A DNA stretch of 64,000 bases from Nocardia sp. alder85J (GCF_020176955.2 NZ_JAIUCZ020000002.1:496001-560000), one strand, 5' to 3'. Positions 51,961 through 63,230 are shown, numbered from the stretch's first letter. Numbers and translations: made by a program. Notes: a model not told the origin generated them from the letters alone.

Positions 51961-51969
51961 CGTCTGTGG

Positions 51970-52116
51970 TCACTCGGTGCCGGTGGTGCCCATGACCTGA
52001 GTCCACCAGTCCTCCAGGGGGCTCGGATCGGGCCAGCGGACCACTACCGGGCGGTCGTCGTCGGCGGTTGTCGCTACGACGGTGACCGTTGCGGCGGAGA
52101 GAGTTTCGACGTTCAT
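51970..52116 (-). CDS. Small ORF, 48 residues, first of a two-gene unit
   Basis: Starts at ATG 52116 behind GGGCAGGG and ends at 51970. The sequence begins MNVETLSAATVTVVATTADD and includes RWPDPSPLEDWWTQVMG. It is an acidic, soluble protein with three tryptophans and no signal peptide. It is immediately upstream of the 69-residue membrane protein (9-nt gap), and a perfect DosR-consensus match lies 110 bp upstream. I do not recognise it. Confidence 0.5.
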   Translation of the reverse strand: MNVETLSAATVTVVATTADDDRPVVVRWPDPSPLEDWWTQVMGTTGTE

Positions 52117-52226
52117 GACCCTGCCCTTCAGACAGTGACGGTGACACCGGCGTCTCGGAGCTGCCGGCCTTGTCAGCCTCCCCGATCCCGCGGCCCGCGG
52201 TCAGGGGCCGCAGCACCTACTTCGGC

Positions 52227-52240
52227 GGGACCTTCGACCC
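52227..52240. promoter_or_regulatory. Perfect match to DosR/DevR consensus
   Basis: GGGACCTTCGACCC fits GGGNCNWWNGNCCC at every position and is a near-palindrome. It is 110 bp from the small-ORF start and 237 bp from nitroreductase 3. Confidence 0.6.
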
Positions 52241-52361
52241 TTCGGCGTTCCGAGCGGGGTGAATCCCGTGTACTTCGAGGAACCGGCGGCGATCGAGAAT
52301 GCGGCCGGGAAGCGTGTCGGGCTGTGCTCCGTCCAGTTGCGGCCCGACGTCACCGCGGACA

Positions 52362-52375
52362 GGGACTTTCGGCAG
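52362..52375 (+). promoter_or_regulatory. DosR-box-like element upstream of nitroreductase 3
   Basis: GGGACTTTCGGCAG followed by TCTCGG, 102 bp before the start at 52478; one copy of the element repeated four times in the island. Confidence 0.5.
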
Positions 52376-52477
52376 TCTCGGCGGCGGGGGTGCGCGCGCG
52401 ATGCTGGATCGGAGCAGAACACGGACATCCGAGGCAGATACGGACACAACCGCCGACCCGGCCTGCTGGAGGCCACC

Positions 52478-53449
52478 ATGACCAGGACATACCCCGACCA
52501 CGAAACCCTTCGCGCGGCGTTGGCGCTGGCGTCGCGCGCACCGTCGGTGCACAACACCCAGCCCTGGATCTGGCGGATGGGGGACAGCTCCGTTCATCTG
52601 TACGCCGATCCGGGCCGGCGGCTCCCCTGTACCGACCCCGACGGCCGTGACCTGGTGGTCAGCTGTGGCGCGGCACTGCACCACCTGCGGGTCGCGGCAC
52701 GCGGGCTCGGCTGGGAGTCCAGGGTGCACCGGCTGCCCGATCCGGACGACGTGGATCATCTGGCCGCTGTCGAGTTCCGTGCCGCCGCACCGACCATGGC
52801 CGAGCTGCGGCTCAGCAGAGCGATTCCGGACCGGCGAACCGACCGCCGCCGTTACACGTCCTGGGAAGTTCCCGCGGCCCACGTATCGGCGCTGGTGGCT
52901 GCCGGCGCCGACTGCGGGGTCGTGGTCCACGACATCGGAGAGGGCTGGGCACGAGCGCAATTGGTCCATGCCTTCGAACGCGCGGCATGGCAGCACACCC
53001 TGGACTTCGGCTACGGGGCCGAGCTGTCCCGGTGGAGCGGGCGGCACGCGGCCACCGCCGGGGTCCCTGCCCGCAGTGCGATCGTCGCGACCGATGCCAC
53101 GACCCGGCCGTTCGCCGATCCGGGCTTGGCGCAGGCGGTGGTGCGCGACACCGAGGGCGCGGACCGGATGTTGCTGCTCGCCACCGCCGGCGACGATCGG
53201 CTGTCGCAGCTGCGTGCCGGCGAGGCCACCAGCGCGATCCTGCTGACCGCCACCATGCTGGGCATGTCGACCTGCCCGCTGACCGAGCCGCTGGAAGTGC
53301 CGGCCACTCGCACGGAAATTCGCACCGAGGTCATCGGTGACGGTGGGCTTCCGCAAATGATCATCCGGATCGGCTGGGCGGCAACGAGTTCGGAACCGCC
53401 GCCGCCGACCCCGCGGCGTCCCCTGGACGAGTTCGTGCATCGGTTGTGA
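52478..53449 (+). CDS. Acg-type nitroreductase 3
   Basis: A 323-residue paralog very close to copy 1 (same length). It carries RAPSVHNTQPWIWRM, RRTDRRRYTSWEVPAAHV and GLPQMIIRIGWAATSS, and both copies end in RRP(V/L)DEFVHRL. ATG 52478 follows GGAGG. It is convergent with the DosS-like kinase with a 10-bp gap and stands alone. The similarity to copy 1 extends into upstream DNA, so the whole promoter-gene unit was duplicated. Confidence 0.88.
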   Translation: MTRTYPDHETLRAALALASRAPSVHNTQPWIWRMGDSSVHLYADPGRRLPCTDPDGRDLVVSCGAALHHLRVAARGLGWESRVHRLPDPDDVDHLAAVEFRAAAPTMAELRLSRAIPDRRTDRRRYTSWEVPAAHVSALVAAGADCGVVVHDIGEGWARAQLVHAFERAAWQHTLDFGYGAELSRWSGRHAATAGVPARSAIVATDATTRPFADPGLAQAVVRDTEGADRMLLLATAGDDRLSQLRAGEATSAILLTATMLGMSTCPLTEPLEVPATRTEIRTEVIGDGGLPQMIIRIGWAATSSEPPPPTPRRPLDEFVHRL

Positions 53450-53459
53450 ACCGCGATAG

Positions 53460-55193
<1,734 letters not shown>

Positions 55194-55260
55194 TCATCGA
55201 GGCGCGTTACCATCTGACACCAGGGATTTTACCCGTCGGAGCGGAACGGCCGAGCCTGCG

Positions 55261-55896
55261 TCAGCCGACGATCTCGTCCGTGCGTCGCTGCATCCACTCC
55301 GGCAGCGACGTGACCGTGCACCTGGAATGTGATGCGGACGCCGCGATGACGTCCACGTGATCGATGCCCTCGACGGTCGTCGCCAATGTCGATACGACCT
55401 GAGACTCGGTGAGGTCGGCGAAATCGCCGCTGATGACCGCTCGGCCTTCGGTCACCTCGACCGTCCACTGTCGTCGGCTACCGGCGTAGTCGTCGAGCAG
55501 GGACCGCACACGGGATTCCGACTCGTGATCCGGGCGCAACAGAGTGCGGAGTAGATCGCGCCGAGCCACGATACCGACCAGAATTCCCGCTTCCACGACC
55601 GGCATCGAGCGCAACCGGCCCGTCAGCATCCGGCGCGCGATGCTGGCCAGGTCCGTGTTCGGTGAAACAACCTCCACCGGCGTCGTCATCACCGCCGCCA
55701 CCATGGTGTGTTCGTCGGCAGGATCCGCACCGAGCGCGTCGGACTCCGACAATATCCCGATCACCCTGCCCTGATCGTCGACCACCGGCACCGCTGCGAA
55801 ACCATGGGCGGTGATCAGCGAGACAGCCGCCGGCAGGGGTGTTTGCGGACCGACCGTCACAACCGGCCGACTCGAGATATCGCGTGCGTACATCAT
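55261..55896 (-). CDS. CBS-domain pair plus BON domain protein
   Basis: A 211-residue protein. Two CBS repeats (ARDISSRPVVTVGPQTPL with VPVVDDQGRVIGIL; VMTTPVEVVSPNTDL with MPVVEAGILVGIVARRDL) are followed by a BON-like domain (VEVTEGRAVISGDFADLTES). CBS pairs bind adenosine nucleotides; the DosR-regulated Hrp1 (Rv2626c) has CBS repeats but no BON domain. The ATG at 55896 or 55893 follows CGGAGGA; a TTG at 55935 is less likely. A DosR-like element lies 67 bp upstream. It is probably co-transcribed with the kinase. Confidence 0.85.
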   Translation of the reverse strand: MMYARDISSRPVVTVGPQTPLPAAVSLITAHGFAAVPVVDDQGRVIGILSESDALGADPADEHTMVAAVMTTPVEVVSPNTDLASIARRMLTGRLRSMPVVEAGILVGIVARRDLLRTLLRPDHESESRVRSLLDDYAGSRRQWTVEVTEGRAVISGDFADLTESQVVSTLATTVEGIDHVDVIAASASHSRCTVTSLPEWMQRRTDEIVG

Positions 55897-55962
55897 TCCT
55901 CCGGGTCCGTCAGCATTGTCGTTCTGCTTCGTCAACCTACGGAGGGGCGGAGACGTCCGGCA

Positions 55963-55976
55963 GGGCCACCGGTCCC
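55963..55976 (-). promoter_or_regulatory. DosR-box-like element upstream of CBS-BON gene
   Basis: Read on the minus strand it is GGGACCGGTGGCCC, matching GGGNCNWWNGNCCC except for the two central W positions. It lies 67-80 bp before the start at 55896. Confidence 0.45.
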
Positions 55977-56068
55977 CTGAACGGAGGGCACATCGACATC
56001 GTTTCCGGCCGGGCGCGGCCGGTGCGGTCGGACCGCCGGAGTCTGCGAGGAGACGACCGTCGGGATCT

Positions 56069-56707
56069 TCATCCGGCGCTGCTGGTCAGTCCTTCTGCCA
56101 TGAGAATCCGGTGCGCTTGCTGCGCCGCCGCGGCACCGGACAGCGCATCGCTGTCCCCGACCGGGTGTTCCTCCAGACCACGGGCGAGGATCGCGACGGC
56201 ATCGCCGAGCGACCGCAGTCGCCGCTCGAGACCCGCTGTCCGCTCCTTCGGTGCCGGCCCGACCTCTGCGGGCATCGTATCGATGCCCGCACCTGACACG
56301 AGTTGCTGTAGCCGTATCGGCAGCACGGCGAAGACGTGGCCGAGTTGCCCGGGCGAGCACAGCTCGGTCAGTGCGCCGGTGACCGCGTCGACCAGGGCCG
56401 GGACCTCGTCTCGGGTGACGCCCGCCGCTTCGGCGAACTGGTCCGTGAATGCCGCGGGATCGTGGCCGACCGGCACGCGGCCGGGTCTCCAGCTCTCGTA
56501 GTAGACACCGCGCAGCAACTCCGGCAGTTGTGCGGTGAAGTGCGCCGAGGTGACGACTCCGATCCGATCCCGGACGGTATGCAGCCAGGCCCGTAGCACA
56601 CGATGGGCGAACCGGCGATCCTCGGTGTTCAGCCGATAGGCCACCGTGGCAAGCCACGCGTGAGCGGTGTCGAGCGCGGGTGCGAAAGGATCATCGTTCT
56701 TGGGCAT
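56069..56707 (-). CDS. DUF2267-family protein
   Basis: A 212-residue protein with the DUF2267 signature FAPALDTAHAWLATVAYRL, RRFAHRVLRAWLHTVRDRI and LPELLRGVYYESW, arranged as two helical repeats. The family is often found beside stress genes in actinobacteria and its function is unknown. The last 60 residues are specific to this protein. ATG 56707 is the natural start. A GGAC/GACC element lies about 60 bp upstream. It is divergent from pfkB. Confidence 0.85.
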   Translation of the reverse strand: MPKNDDPFAPALDTAHAWLATVAYRLNTEDRRFAHRVLRAWLHTVRDRIGVVTSAHFTAQLPELLRGVYYESWRPGRVPVGHDPAAFTDQFAEAAGVTRDEVPALVDAVTGALTELCSPGQLGHVFAVLPIRLQQLVSGAGIDTMPAEVGPAPKERTAGLERRLRSLGDAVAILARGLEEHPVGDSDALSGAAAAQQAHRILMAEGLTSSAG

Positions 56708-57179
56708 GTCCCCAGCGTCCGCCGTCGGCGAGTCGCACCCCTAGAGCCCGTGGTCCATTCCACGATGGTCGATCGTCCTCACCTTCGGCGGTGGGGCGAT
56801 GGCGTTCACAGGCCGCTGGGACAGATTTCCGGATTCGTGCCCGCGACCCCGATCCGGTGTCGCCGAGCAACTCCGCGGAACTGCTCGGCAGGGCGTCACG
56901 AACCGGAATGCGCGAACGGTGGTCGTGCACATCCGGCCTGCTCCGGCTACCGTGCCGTCCACAGCGCCGGAGATCCCTCGTTGCGGGTCGGTGAATGTGG
57001 CCGAGTGAGCTCACGGGGGACTTCCGTCCTGGGCAGTGACGACTCGCGACCCTGCCGGGAATCCCGGCGGAGGCGTGGAATCGGGTGACATGAGATCCGC
57101 AGTGCGGGTCGAAGTGGGATCCGGCGAACAGCCGGTCCGGGACGGGTGTCCCGACCGGCCGACCGAAAGGCGGGTGGCG
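56708..57179. promoter_or_regulatory. 472-bp divergent region between DUF2267 gene and pfkB
   Basis: No gene is evident; frames crossing it lack ribosome sites and families. It contains AGGACGATCGACCA on the minus strand (56766-56779, two mismatches to the DosR consensus, 59 bp from the DUF2267 start) and GGGACTTCCGTCCT on the plus strand (57017-57030, 149 bp from pfkB). Confidence 0.5.
57017..57030 (+). promoter_or_regulatory. DosR-box-like element upstream of pfkB
   Basis: GGGACTTCCGTCCT, preceded by GG and followed by GGG, shares GGACTTCCGTCC with the element at 44916. It matches the consensus with two mismatches. Confidence 0.45.
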
Positions 57180-58148
57180 ATGTCGGTCGTCACAGTGACC
57201 ATGAACCCTGCGATCGATATCGCCACGGGTGTCCCGCAGTTGCGGCAGACCGAGAAGATGCGTTGCGAGACACCGCGATTCGATCCCGGAGGCGGTGGCA
57301 TCAATGTCGCACGCACGGTGCTGGCGGTGGGCGGCGCGCCGACGGCGGTGTTCCCGATGGGCGGGCACTCCGGGCGACTGCTCGAGCAGCTGGTCTCCGA
57401 CGCCGGGGTGGCCGTGCGGCCGATACCGGTCGCCGGCTGGACCCGGGAGAGCTTCTCGGTCACCGACAGAGTCGACGACCGGCAGTACCGGTTCGTGCTG
57501 CCCGGCGCATCGCTGAGCCCTGTCGAACAGCAACAATGTCTCGATGCCGTCGCGACGACCCTCGTCGCCACCGGCGCCCGGTTCCTGGTGGCCAGCGGTA
57601 GCCTGCCGCCGGATACTCCGCCCGATTTCTGGCAGCGGCTGGTCGACCAGGCCGCACTGCTCGGTGTCGCGGTGGCTGTCGATACGTCCGGCGAGGCACT
57701 GCGGCACCTGTACGGAGGCGTGGAACTGTTGAAACCCAGCGTCCGCGAACTGAGCGACTGTGTCGGTCGTCCGCTGCCCGACCGCGCTGATCAGATCGCC
57801 GCCGCCCGGCAATTGGTCGATGCGGGCGTCGCCCGGATCGTGGTCGTGTCGCTGGGAGCGGACGGCGCTGTCGCAGTGACCGCGGACTGGTCGCAATGGT
57901 TCCCGCCCGTCGCGGAGACCGTGGTCAGCGGCATCGGCGCCGGCGATGCGATGGTGGGTGGACTGGTCGTGGCGCTGGCGCGTGGCTGGACCATCGATGA
58001 CGCGGTTCGCCTGGGCATCGCCGCGGCGACGGCAGCACTGGCCACCCCGGGCACCAGTCCGGGACGGCCGGAGCACATCGCCGAACTGTACCGACGGCTC
58101 ACCGAGCGCGATGCGGACAGCGCACCCGCGGGAGTGCTGTCCCGCTAG
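57180..58148 (+). CDS. pfkB: PfkB-type phosphofructokinase, Rv2029c-like
   Basis: A 322-residue ribokinase-family sugar kinase. The substrate motif TMNPAIDIATGV, the phosphate-binding loop FDPGGGGINVARTVLAVGG, ASGSLPPDTP and the catalytic ending GIGAGDAMVGG (Asp base) are all present. It is strikingly like PfkB of the M. tuberculosis DosR regulon, including TEKMRC and YRFVLPGASLS-type segments. It phosphorylates fructose-6-phosphate or a related sugar phosphate. ATG 57180 follows gaaagg. It heads the pfkB, WS/DGAT 2, USP 5, phosphoketolase, SDR series. Confidence 0.92.
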   Translation: MSVVTVTMNPAIDIATGVPQLRQTEKMRCETPRFDPGGGGINVARTVLAVGGAPTAVFPMGGHSGRLLEQLVSDAGVAVRPIPVAGWTRESFSVTDRVDDRQYRFVLPGASLSPVEQQQCLDAVATTLVATGARFLVASGSLPPDTPPDFWQRLVDQAALLGVAVAVDTSGEALRHLYGGVELLKPSVRELSDCVGRPLPDRADQIAAARQLVDAGVARIVVVSLGADGAVAVTADWSQWFPPVAETVVSGIGAGDAMVGGLVVALARGWTIDDAVRLGIAAATAALATPGTSPGRPEHIAELYRRLTERDADSAPAGVLSR

Positions 58149-58205
58149 GGAGGCCGATCGGGGACGCCGGGCACGGTGGTGGTGGCCGGAAGTCTGTCGT
58201 GGTGA

Positions 58206-58223
58206 GGACCAAGGCATCTGTCC
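58206..58223 (+). promoter_or_regulatory. Conserved palindrome-like element upstream of WS/DGAT 2
   Basis: GGACCAAGGCATCTGTCC is 94 nt before the start at 58318 and is identical but for one base to the element before WS/DGAT 1. The DNA between element and start is also conserved. Confidence 0.5.
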
Positions 58224-58317
58224 GGCAATCCCGGGTCGCGACACGATGGTCGCAACGGATCGGCAATTTCCCAGTCGGGCGCCAGGACGTCGACGGTTGC
58301 CGGTGAAGGTGACCACC

Positions 58318-59688
58318 ATGGCTGGTCTGCGCACCATCGACACGGGCTTCCTCGAATTGGAGGAGGCGGATCGGCATGCCGGTCTCGGTGTGGGCGTAGT
58401 GGCGGTGATCGCCGGAACGCCACCTCCCCGGAACCGCCTGGGGGCCCGGATCCTGGCAATTGCCGATCGGCACCCGCGCCTGCGCCAGCGGTGGCAACGA
58501 GCCCAGCGGGACCGGGAGGCCCCAGCATGGGCGGACGACCCGGCGTTCGACTTGAACCGCCACCTGTCGTGGACGGTGTTGCCTGATCCGGGTGACGACC
58601 AGGCACTGCGGGCAGCCGTCGCCGTCGAACTCGAACGGCGCCTCGATCCGGATCGCCCACTGTGGCGGTGTCTGGTGATCGAACACCTCGCCGATGATCG
58701 CTGGGCGATGTTGATACAGGCGCACTACGCCATGGTCGACGGCATTTCCGGCGCCGCCTTGCTCGAAAGCTTCTGCGACCCGACCGATTCCGGCCTGCGC
58801 GTGCGATCGGCCGAAAAATCGCGGCGCGCCGACCCGCTCCGTCTCGCCGGCCGAGCGATTCGGTTGTCCGCGGCAGCGCCTGCCCAGGCGTTGTCGATGG
58901 TGTACAGCGTGGCACCGGTCGTCTGGGCTGCGGTGGGCCCGGCTGCCGCATCGTCGTTCAACGCTCCGGCCGGGCGGCATCGCCGCTACGCAATCGCGCG
59001 CACCACTCTGCCCGAGATTCACGCCATCGGCACGGCATTCGGCGCGACGGTCAACGATGTGGCCGTGGCTGCGATCACCGCCGCCTACCGCGATCTCCTG
59101 CGACACCGTGGCGAGACCGCACTCGGGACCATGCGGGTGCTGATTCCGCGGTCGACGCGCGGCACGTCCACGAAACGCGTGATGGACAACGGCGTTTCGG
59201 CCATGCTGACCGAATTACCGATCGAGGTCGACGATCCGGTGGACCGGCTCACGGCGGTTCGCTGCCGGATTGCCGCGCAACGCGACAGCGGTGTGGCCGA
59301 GGCGGAGAAGACCCTGCTGGCCCTGGCCGAGCGGCTGCCGTTTCCTGCGGTCGCCTGGGCATTGCGGCTGGCGGCGCGGCATCCGCGGCGCGGGGTGACC
59401 GCGCTGGCCACGATTGTGCCCGGGCCCCGGCACCGGCTCACCTTCGATGGGCAGCTGGTGCTGGAACTGTTGCCGTGCATGCCGATCGCCATGCGATTGC
59501 GGACCACGATCGCGATCCTGAGCTATGCGGACCAGCTGGCATTCGGGATCACCGGTGACTTCGACAGCGCTTCCGACATCGATGTGCTCAGCGCTGGAAT
59601 CGAACACGGCCTGGCCGAACTGCTGATGCGCGCACAGACGGCGGAGCCGGTCCTGCCGGTGCCCGGACCCGCGTACAGCGGCCGCTGA
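58318..59688 (+). CDS. WS/DGAT 2 with altered catalytic motif (HYxxxDG)
   Basis: A 456-residue paralog of WS/DGAT 1 with the same landmarks (PLWRCLVIEHL, NDVAVAAITAAYR, LLPCMPIAMRLRTTIAILSY). The catalytic motif reads QAHYAMVDGISG, so the second histidine is Tyr137 while His136 and Asp141 remain. In characterised enzymes the second histidine is the more important of the two, so this copy may be weak, inactive or altered in specificity. ATG 58318 has a modest gaagg site. It lies downstream of pfkB with its own upstream element. Confidence 0.9.
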   Translation: MAGLRTIDTGFLELEEADRHAGLGVGVVAVIAGTPPPRNRLGARILAIADRHPRLRQRWQRAQRDREAPAWADDPAFDLNRHLSWTVLPDPGDDQALRAAVAVELERRLDPDRPLWRCLVIEHLADDRWAMLIQAHYAMVDGISGAALLESFCDPTDSGLRVRSAEKSRRADPLRLAGRAIRLSAAAPAQALSMVYSVAPVVWAAVGPAAASSFNAPAGRHRRYAIARTTLPEIHAIGTAFGATVNDVAVAAITAAYRDLLRHRGETALGTMRVLIPRSTRGTSTKRVMDNGVSAMLTELPIEVDDPVDRLTAVRCRIAAQRDSGVAEAEKTLLALAERLPFPAVAWALRLAARHPRRGVTALATIVPGPRHRLTFDGQLVLELLPCMPIAMRLRTTIAILSYADQLAFGITGDFDSASDIDVLSAGIEHGLAELLMRAQTAEPVLPVPGPAYSGR

Positions 59689-59725
59689 GCGTGGCGGTCG
59701 AACGAGGCGTTCGGACCACAGAGGT

Positions 59726-59739
59726 GGGACTTTGGACCG
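59726..59739 (+). promoter_or_regulatory. DosR-box-like element upstream of USP 5
   Basis: GGGACTTTGGACCG, one mismatch from the consensus, lies 71 bp before the start at 59811 and continues with CGCATCGG-type sequence as at 46598. Confidence 0.55.
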
Positions 59740-59810
59740 CATCGGTGAGACCCGGTTCTTTCTACGGTGAGGACATCCGGCCGATCGGCCGGAATTTCGA
59801 GGAGGTTGCG

Positions 59811-60734
59811 ATGGACCGGCAGCACAACGACGATCCGCACCACCTGGCCTCGGCCGCGGTGGTGGCCGGCATCGACGGTTCGCAGGCGTCGGAGACGGCG
59901 CTGATGTGGGCGGCCGACATGGCCGACCGCTGCGGACGGGAGCTGCGCATCGTGCACAGCCTGGCCCTGAACCGGCTGGCCGAGGTCTACAACCGATACG
60001 ACGTGTCGATACCGGCGGTCCTCGACGCCATGCGCACCACCGGCGAGGTCTACACCGGCAAGGCCGTGGCCGCGGTGCGGCGGCGGTACCCGCGGTTGCG
60101 GGTGTCGTCGGTGGTGTCCGAAGACGATCCGGGCCCACTGTTGGTGCGGTCGAGTGCCGGCGCTTATCGGGTCGTGATCGGAACCACCGGCGCGAGCGGG
60201 TGGGCGTCGCATCTGGGATCGATCGTGCTGGCGGTGACCAGCCATGCCCACGGCGCCGTCGTGGTGGTTCGCACCGATCCCGACGCCGGGAAGCAGGTGC
60301 GGGCCGAGGGGCCCGTCGTCGTCGGGGTCGACGGTGATCCGGTCGGCGAGCCCGCGCTCGCCGCGGCCTTCGAGGAAGCGGCGGAGCGCGGCGCCGAACT
60401 GGTGGTCGTCCACGTCTGGGCGGACATCAATCTCGGAAAGTACGCCGACGACCCGTACCTCCTCGAATCGTTCTCGGCGATCGCGGTGACCGAGGAGGCG
60501 CTGCTGGCCGAGCGGCTGGCGGGCTGGCAGGAGAAATATCCCGAGGTGGCGGTGACCCGGATGCTGTATCCGCTGGATCCGGCCACCGTGCTGATCGACT
60601 GGTCGACACGCGCTCAGCTGGTGGTGGTCGGCAGTCGCGGACGCGGTGGATTCCGTGGCCTGCTGCTCGGATCGACCTCGAATTCCCTTGTGCAGCACGC
60701 TCATTGCCCTGTCATGGTAGTCCGTCCCCACTGA
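59811..60734 (+). CDS. Universal stress protein, tandem domains (USP 5)
   Basis: A 307-residue paralog of USP 3. The second domain has [18 protein letters not shown]; the first has [14 protein letters not shown], one residue short of the consensus spacing, just as in USP 3. The first strand of domain 1 is VVAGIDGS. The ATG follows GAGGAGG. It probably shares a transcript with the phosphoketolase, whose possible first ATG overlaps its stop (TGATG). Confidence 0.9.
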   Translation: MDRQHNDDPHHLASAAVVAGIDGSQASETALMWAADMADRCGRELRIVHSLALNRLAEVYNRYDVSIPAVLDAMRTTGEVYTGKAVAAVRRRYPRLRVSSVVSEDDPGPLLVRSSAGAYRVVIGTTGASGWASHLGSIVLAVTSHAHGAVVVVRTDPDAGKQVRAEGPVVVGVDGDPVGEPALAAAFEEAAERGAELVVVHVWADINLGKYADDPYLLESFSAIAVTEEALLAERLAGWQEKYPEVAVTRMLYPLDPATVLIDWSTRAQLVVVGSRGRGGFRGLLLGSTSNSLVQHAHCPVMVVRPH

Positions 60735-60748
60735 TGAGAGTGATCTCG

Positions 60749-63226
60749 ATGAACAACGATGCGGCGCGGCCCGCGCTTACCGAAGACGACTCCCTCACCG
60801 GTCTGGACGCCTGGTGGCGTGCGGCGAACTACCTGTCCGCCGGGCAGATCTATCTGCTGGACAACCCACTGCTGACCGAGCCACTGGCCGCGCGGCACAT
60901 CAAACCGCGGCTGCTGGGGCATTGGGGCAGCGTGCCCGGTATCACCCTCACCTACGGCCATCTGAATCGCATCATCCGGCAACGGCACCGCCGGATGTTG
61001 TTCGTGTGCGGACCCGGGCACGGCGCCGCGGGGTTGAACGCCGCGGCCTGGCTGGAGGGCAGCTACAGCGAACGCCACCCGGAGGTGGCGCGGGATACGG
61101 CCGGGATGCGGGAATTGTTCCGGCAGTTCTCCTTTCCCGGTGGGGTGCCCAGCCACGCGTCGCCGCATCTGCCGGGCTCGATCCACGAGGGCGGCGAGCT
61201 GGGCTATTCCCTGGCACATGCCACCGGTGCGGCGCTGGACAACCCGGATCTGACGGTGGCCTGTGTCATCGGCGACGGTGAGGCCGAGACGGGCGCGCTC
61301 GCGACCAGCTGGCACGCACCGGCGTTCCTCAACCCGGTCTGCGATGGGACGGTGCTACCGATCCTGCACCTCAACGGCTACAAGATCGCCAACCCGACCC
61401 TGCTGGCGCGCCTGCCGCGCGGAGATCTGGACGCCCTGCTGCTCGGGCACGGCTGGGAGCCGTGGCATGTGCGTGGCAGCGACCCGCAGGAGGTCCACGA
61501 GGCGTATGCGGCTGCGCTGGACGAGGTGTTCGACCGGATCTCCGAAATCCGTGACGAGACTCGCCACAGCGGGGGTTCCCACACCGCGCGGCTGCCGATG
61601 ATCGTGCTCGCGACCCCCAAGGGCTGGACCGGTCCGGCGGAGGTCGACGGTGTGCCGGTGGCGGATACGTTCCGCGCCCATCAGGTGCCGTTACCGGGGG
61701 TGCGTGACAATCCCGGACATCTGGCGTTGCTGGAACACTGGCTGCGCTCCTATCGGCCGGAAGAACTGTTCGCGCCCGACGGAGCACCGACGCCGCTGCT
61801 CGAGTCGGTCGTTCCGGTGGGCGAACTGCGGATGAGCGCGAATCCACTGGCACATGGGCGAACCCGGATCGAGTTGCGGCTACCGGAGGTGTCCGGGCAT
61901 GCCCTGGCCGTGCCGGCACCGGGCGCGGTCGACGGTGAGGCCACCCGGGTGCTCGGCGGCTTTCTGCGCGATGCCCTGACCGCCAATCCCCATGACCTGC
62001 TGTTCTTTTCCCCGGACGAGCACACGTCCAACCGGCTGGACGCGGTGCTGGAGGTGACCGGCCGGCGCTGGCGGGAGAGCCGCCGGCCCGGCGACGACCG
62101 GCTCGCGCCGGACGGTCGCGTGTTCGAGGTGCTCTCGGAACATCTGTGCCAGGGGTGGCTCGAAGGGTATCTGCTGACCGGCCGGCACGGCGTGTTCTCC
62201 ACCTACGAGGCGTTCGCGCACATCATCGACTCGATGGTGGTGCAGCATGCCAAGTGGCTGCACACCGCGGCCGAGTTCCCTTGGCGGGAACCGATTCCCA
62301 GCCTGAACTACCTGATCACCTCGCACGTGTGGCGGCAGGACCACAACGGCGCCTCGCATCAGGATCCGGGCTTCATCGATCACATCCTGAGCAAGCGGCC
62401 CGAGGTGTCGCGGGTGTATCTGCCGCCCGACGCCAATTGCCTGTTGCACGTGTTCGACCACTGCCTGCGCGGCCGCGGCCTGATCAATGTGGTGGTGGCC
62501 GGAAAGCAGCCCGCGCCACAGTATCTCGGTGACGACGAGGCCCGCCGGCACTGCGCCCGCGGGCTGGGCGTGTGGCGGTGGGCCAGTTCGGACGCCGGGG
62601 GCGATACCGATGTCGTGCTGGCCTGCGCGGGTGACGTACCCACCCAGGAGACCCTCGCCGCCGTGGCGTTGCTGCGGGAACTGGCGCCCGAGGTGACGGT
62701 CCGCGTCGTGAACGTGGTGGATCTGGCGCGCTTGTTCCCGCCGGACCGGCACCCGCACGGCATCTCCGATCGCGCCTACACGGAGATCTTCACCGCCGGC
62801 CGACCGGTGGTCTTCGCGTTCCACGGCTACCCGTGGCTGATCCATCAGCTCGTCTATCGTCGTCCCGGTCACGACCGGATGCACGTGCGGGGATTTCACG
62901 ACCGCGGGACCACCACGACCCCGTTCCAGATGTGCGTGCTCAACGGTATCGATCGCTATCATCTCGCGCTCGCCGCGCTCGAGCAGGTGCCCCGGCTGGA
63001 CGAGCGAATGGGCCATCTGCGTGAGGAATTGCTGGACCGGCTCGACCGGGCACGCACTCATGCCTACCGGTTCGGCGAGGATCCGGCGGAGATTCTGGAC
63101 TGGCGCTGGCATACCTCGGGGATGCTGCCGAACCACGGTCGCAACGGCGCGATTCTCCCGGACGGATTACCTCACGACCGAGGACTTTCGGCCGTCTCGG
63201 GGACCGGTGCCGAGGCGGGAAGCTGA
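60749..63226 (+). CDS. Phosphoketolase (xylulose-5-P/fructose-6-P)
   Basis: An 825-residue thiamine-diphosphate enzyme. Motifs are [35 protein letters not shown], the [19 protein letters not shown] loop, the ThDP-binding [15 protein letters not shown], and [18 protein letters not shown] near the active site. It cleaves xylulose-5-phosphate or fructose-6-phosphate to acetyl-phosphate with little redox cost. The start may be 60749 (gagag upstream) or 60734. The C-terminal tail ([10 protein letters not shown]) is encoded by the DosR-like element of the next gene, so it may be unrelated to function. Confidence 0.93.
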   Translation: MNNDAARPALTEDDSLTGLDAWWRAANYLSAGQIYLLDNPLLTEPLAARHIKPRLLGHWGSVPGITLTYGHLNRIIRQRHRRMLFVCGPGHGAAGLNAAAWLEGSYSERHPEVARDTAGMRELFRQFSFPGGVPSHASPHLPGSIHEGGELGYSLAHATGAALDNPDLTVACVIGDGEAETGALATSWHAPAFLNPVCDGTVLPILHLNGYKIANPTLLARLPRGDLDALLLGHGWEPWHVRGSDPQEVHEAYAAALDEVFDRISEIRDETRHSGGSHTARLPMIVLATPKGWTGPAEVDGVPVADTFRAHQVPLPGVRDNPGHLALLEHWLRSYRPEELFAPDGAPTPLLESVVPVGELRMSANPLAHGRTRIELRLPEVSGHALAVPAPGAVDGEATRVLGGFLRDALTANPHDLLFFSPDEHTSNRLDAVLEVTGRRWRESRRPGDDRLAPDGRVFEVLSEHLCQGWLEGYLLTGRHGVFSTYEAFAHIIDSMVVQHAKWLHTAAEFPWREPIPSLNYLITSHVWRQDHNGASHQDPGFIDHILSKRPEVSRVYLPPDANCLLHVFDHCLRGRGLINVVVAGKQPAPQYLGDDEARRHCARGLGVWRWASSDAGGDTDVVLACAGDVPTQETLAAVALLRELAPEVTVRVVNVVDLARLFPPDRHPHGISDRAYTEIFTAGRPVVFAFHGYPWLIHQLVYRRPGHDRMHVRGFHDRGTTTTPFQMCVLNGIDRYHLALAALEQVPRLDERMGHLREELLDRLDRARTHAYRFGEDPAEILDWRWHTSGMLPNHGRNGAILPDGLPHDRGLSAVSGTGAEAGS
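63181..63194 (+). promoter_or_regulatory. DosR-box-like element inside the phosphoketolase 3' end
   Basis: AGGACTTTCGGCCG followed by TCTCGG lies 36 nt before the SDR start, within coding sequence of the upstream gene. The same element and spacing occur at 47633. Confidence 0.42.
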
Positions 63227-63230
63227 GTCC

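Larger units (their letters stand above)
52117..52477. promoter_or_regulatory. 361-bp divergent promoter region with two DosR-like elements
   Basis: This region drives the small-ORF pair leftward and nitroreductase 3 rightward. It contains GGGACCTTCGACCC (52227-52240) and GGGACTTTCGGCAG (52362-52375). The part from 52361 to the start codon aligns with the region upstream of nitroreductase 1, including the shared string CGCGCGATGCTG. No gene is seen. Confidence 0.6.

Noticed and set aside
55220..55245. GGGATTTTACCC inverted repeat upstream of the DosS-like gene.
   Set aside because: The arms are 6 bp apart, not the 8 expected of a DosR box, and the kinase is probably read from the CBS promoter; kept only as a note.
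56691..58343. 550-codon minus-strand frame opposite pfkB.
   Set aside because: PfkB motifs on the plus strand are unambiguous; this is a shadow.
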